From the NCBI GenBank assembly GCA_921293015.1, contig OV121090.1, positions 18,056,304-18,120,303 of the forward strand: 64,000 nucleotides of DNA. Direction: 5' to 3'. How positions within the stretch are numbered: position 1 is the stretch's first letter; each line of letters begins with the position of its first letter. The notes beneath the pieces are model-generated. The model saw nothing but the letters and a program-made list of their open reading frames with translations, was not told where the DNA came from and ran no database searches. The position numbers were made by a program, and so were the translations under genes. The DNA is from Phorcus lineatus. Its lineage: Eukaryota > Mollusca > Gastropoda > Trochida > Trochidae. Positions 62,511-64,000 of the stretch are shown in pieces.

Positions 62511-64000
62511 CTAGGCTCCCACCCATACCCCCTGCCGCCTTCATGGGGAGGTGGGATGTTTCATTTGTTGATCTCGAGGAGGAAAGTAGTGGTAAGTCTT
62601 CTCCAATTAGCGGAATTTTAATTTACCAGCAGAGACTTGATTGTGCTCTATCATTTTTGTTTTGTGTCCATGAATAATTTCCGTCTTGTAAAAGCCCAGT
62701 TTCTTTACTATACCTATACTAAGGTCCTTCACATTCAATCCGAAAGTAAAAAATCATTGAAGAATAATATTTTAAAGGTTGACTCCCTTACTAAAAATCA
62801 TTCAAAGAAGAAATAATCCTACATTTATCTTATAATTGTATATAGCATTATATTATCACTTGAGTTGGAAACTTTCGGATATTTAAAATAGTGTTTTTAG
62901 TACTGCTCCAAAACATATCCTCCTCAGCAAAATGTTTCAAATACTCTGGAATCTTTGTCCAGTATGAGTGAAACACTACATTTAGATGTTTCTTGAAAAA
63001 ACATTCCAAATATAAAAGTGCAAATTTTGTACTTATTTAACATTGTTAATTCTGATCGTGAAACTTACAATCAGACTGAAGTAAACCTTTAGAGAAGATA
63101 AACTGAAATACCATAATTTTTTATTATAAAAATCATCATCAATATCACAATAGAGCATTATAAAACAATTCATAACAATAGGTGTAATAATCTCTTATAT
63201 CAATGTTATTCCAATAGTTACAAGTTTTCATTATGCTATACAGTTCATGTCAGTTCATTCAGTCTGATCAAATTTGACTTTGTCCCCAGAAATGATCAAA
63301 ATTGATTTTGTCCCCAGAAATGAACGTTTCAGAATACTGACTCAGAATATTGACTCTCCTTGAAACTTGTCCATAAGGAGGTTGCCTCTCTATTAGTGTC
63401 CGAACATGCAACTAAATGGGCTGTTCTCAGACCATGATGGAGAGGAATCTCATGTGTGAAATAATTTCTCACTAAAGTTATGGATACAAATTTGTTCAAA
63501 ATCACGATCGCCTCTTAATTCATTGTAACAACCATTATAAGAGAAGCACATAATTGGATACACAAGAGGTTACAATTATGTTGAATGCAGTACATGATAA
63601 CAATTAAAATCATTTAAAAATTATTATAGAAAAGACCCAAACCCATTTCAGGTTTTTAAATGATGGTCAACTACATTACACCTATGCCTATATAAATATA
63701 TATGAATACAACATTCATAAATGTTTAAATTAATCTAAATCAAAACTTTCATTTCATTAGTGAAAATGAAGAAAATATAAAGCAAAACTTTAAAAATGTG
63801 AATATATTATAAACATAATATTATCAAAAACTTGCTTCAACAAAAACAAAACACTTTTAAGGTTACATAAATTGCCTAACAGAGTTAAAACATTCCAAAA
63901 TTCATACATCATTCTAATCATTTTATTAAACAAATTATGTAAAGGATGTAAAATGCATTTTTTTTAAACTTGACAAATAAACAAACATTTAATATGAAAC
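62511..64000. other. Intergenic, no gene seen
   Basis: Very AT-rich beyond 62700. A short direct repeat, TTGACTTTGTCCCCAGAAATGA and TTGATTTTGTCCCCAGAAATGA (63273-63324), is the only structure noted. Confidence 0.4.

Noticed and set aside
1-64000. CRISPR arrays, bacterial operons or phage genes
   Set aside because: Introns, TATA boxes, poly(A) signals and eukaryotic transposons show nuclear animal DNA; no regular repeat-spacer structure exists.

Overview
The window is AT-rich eukaryotic DNA. Its genes have GT-AG introns, TATA-box promoters and AATAAA poly(A) signals, and they sit in a dense background of decayed transposons. The inhibitor type, the transposon mix and the low GC content fit a lophotrochozoan invertebrate, most likely a bivalve mollusc. 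The species cannot be named from the sequence.

Region 1 (1 to about 27,000, minus strand) is a tandem array of very small secreted Kazal-type protease-inhibitor genes. Each gene has three short exons: exon 1 encodes the signal peptide (43 nt), exon 2 encodes cysteines 1 to 5 (100 or 103 nt), and exon 3 encodes the last cysteine and the stop (37 nt). The intron phases are identical, 1 and then 2. Copy 1 is cut by the left edge of the window. Copies 2, 4 and 5 are complete (60, 60 and 59 aa). Copy 3 is a wrecked pseudogene with a 5'-truncated LINE beside it. The inferred reactive-site (P1) residue differs between copies: Arg in copies 1 and 2, Asn in copy 4, Tyr in copy 5. This suggests an array diversifying its protease targets. 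Promoter blocks are conserved between copies. Promoter-distal blocks also occur without a gene near 16.5-17.0 kb and 19.3-19.5 kb, which marks lost copies. Transposon debris lies between the genes: a TA-flanked inverted-repeat element with an empty site in the paralogous unit, a reverse-transcriptase remnant, the LINE, three Tc1-like transposase remnants, a foldback MITE with a target duplication, and a hAT-like MITE.

Region 2 (about 27,000 to 44,780) has no gene I can support. It holds simple repeats, a 33-40 bp minisatellite, a probable MITE, and complex non-repetitive stretches that could be regulatory.

Region 3 (44,780-45,650, minus) holds a single-exon 171-codon ORF with an N-terminal FLYWCH zinc finger. 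It looks like the front part of a FLYWCH/MULE-transposase protein. The 3' end of a LINE or SINE abuts its 5' side.

Region 4 (47,700-60,150, plus) is a complete five-exon gene for a secreted 217-aa protein with a single laminin-G domain. It has a TATA box, a palindromic AP-1-like site upstream, a 7.5-kb first intron and a 1.5-kb 3' UTR. The rest, to 64,000, is non-coding apart from a tRNA-derived SINE remnant.

The two gene neighbourhoods (Kazal inhibitors and the LamG protein) show no sign of a shared pathway beyond both products being secreted.
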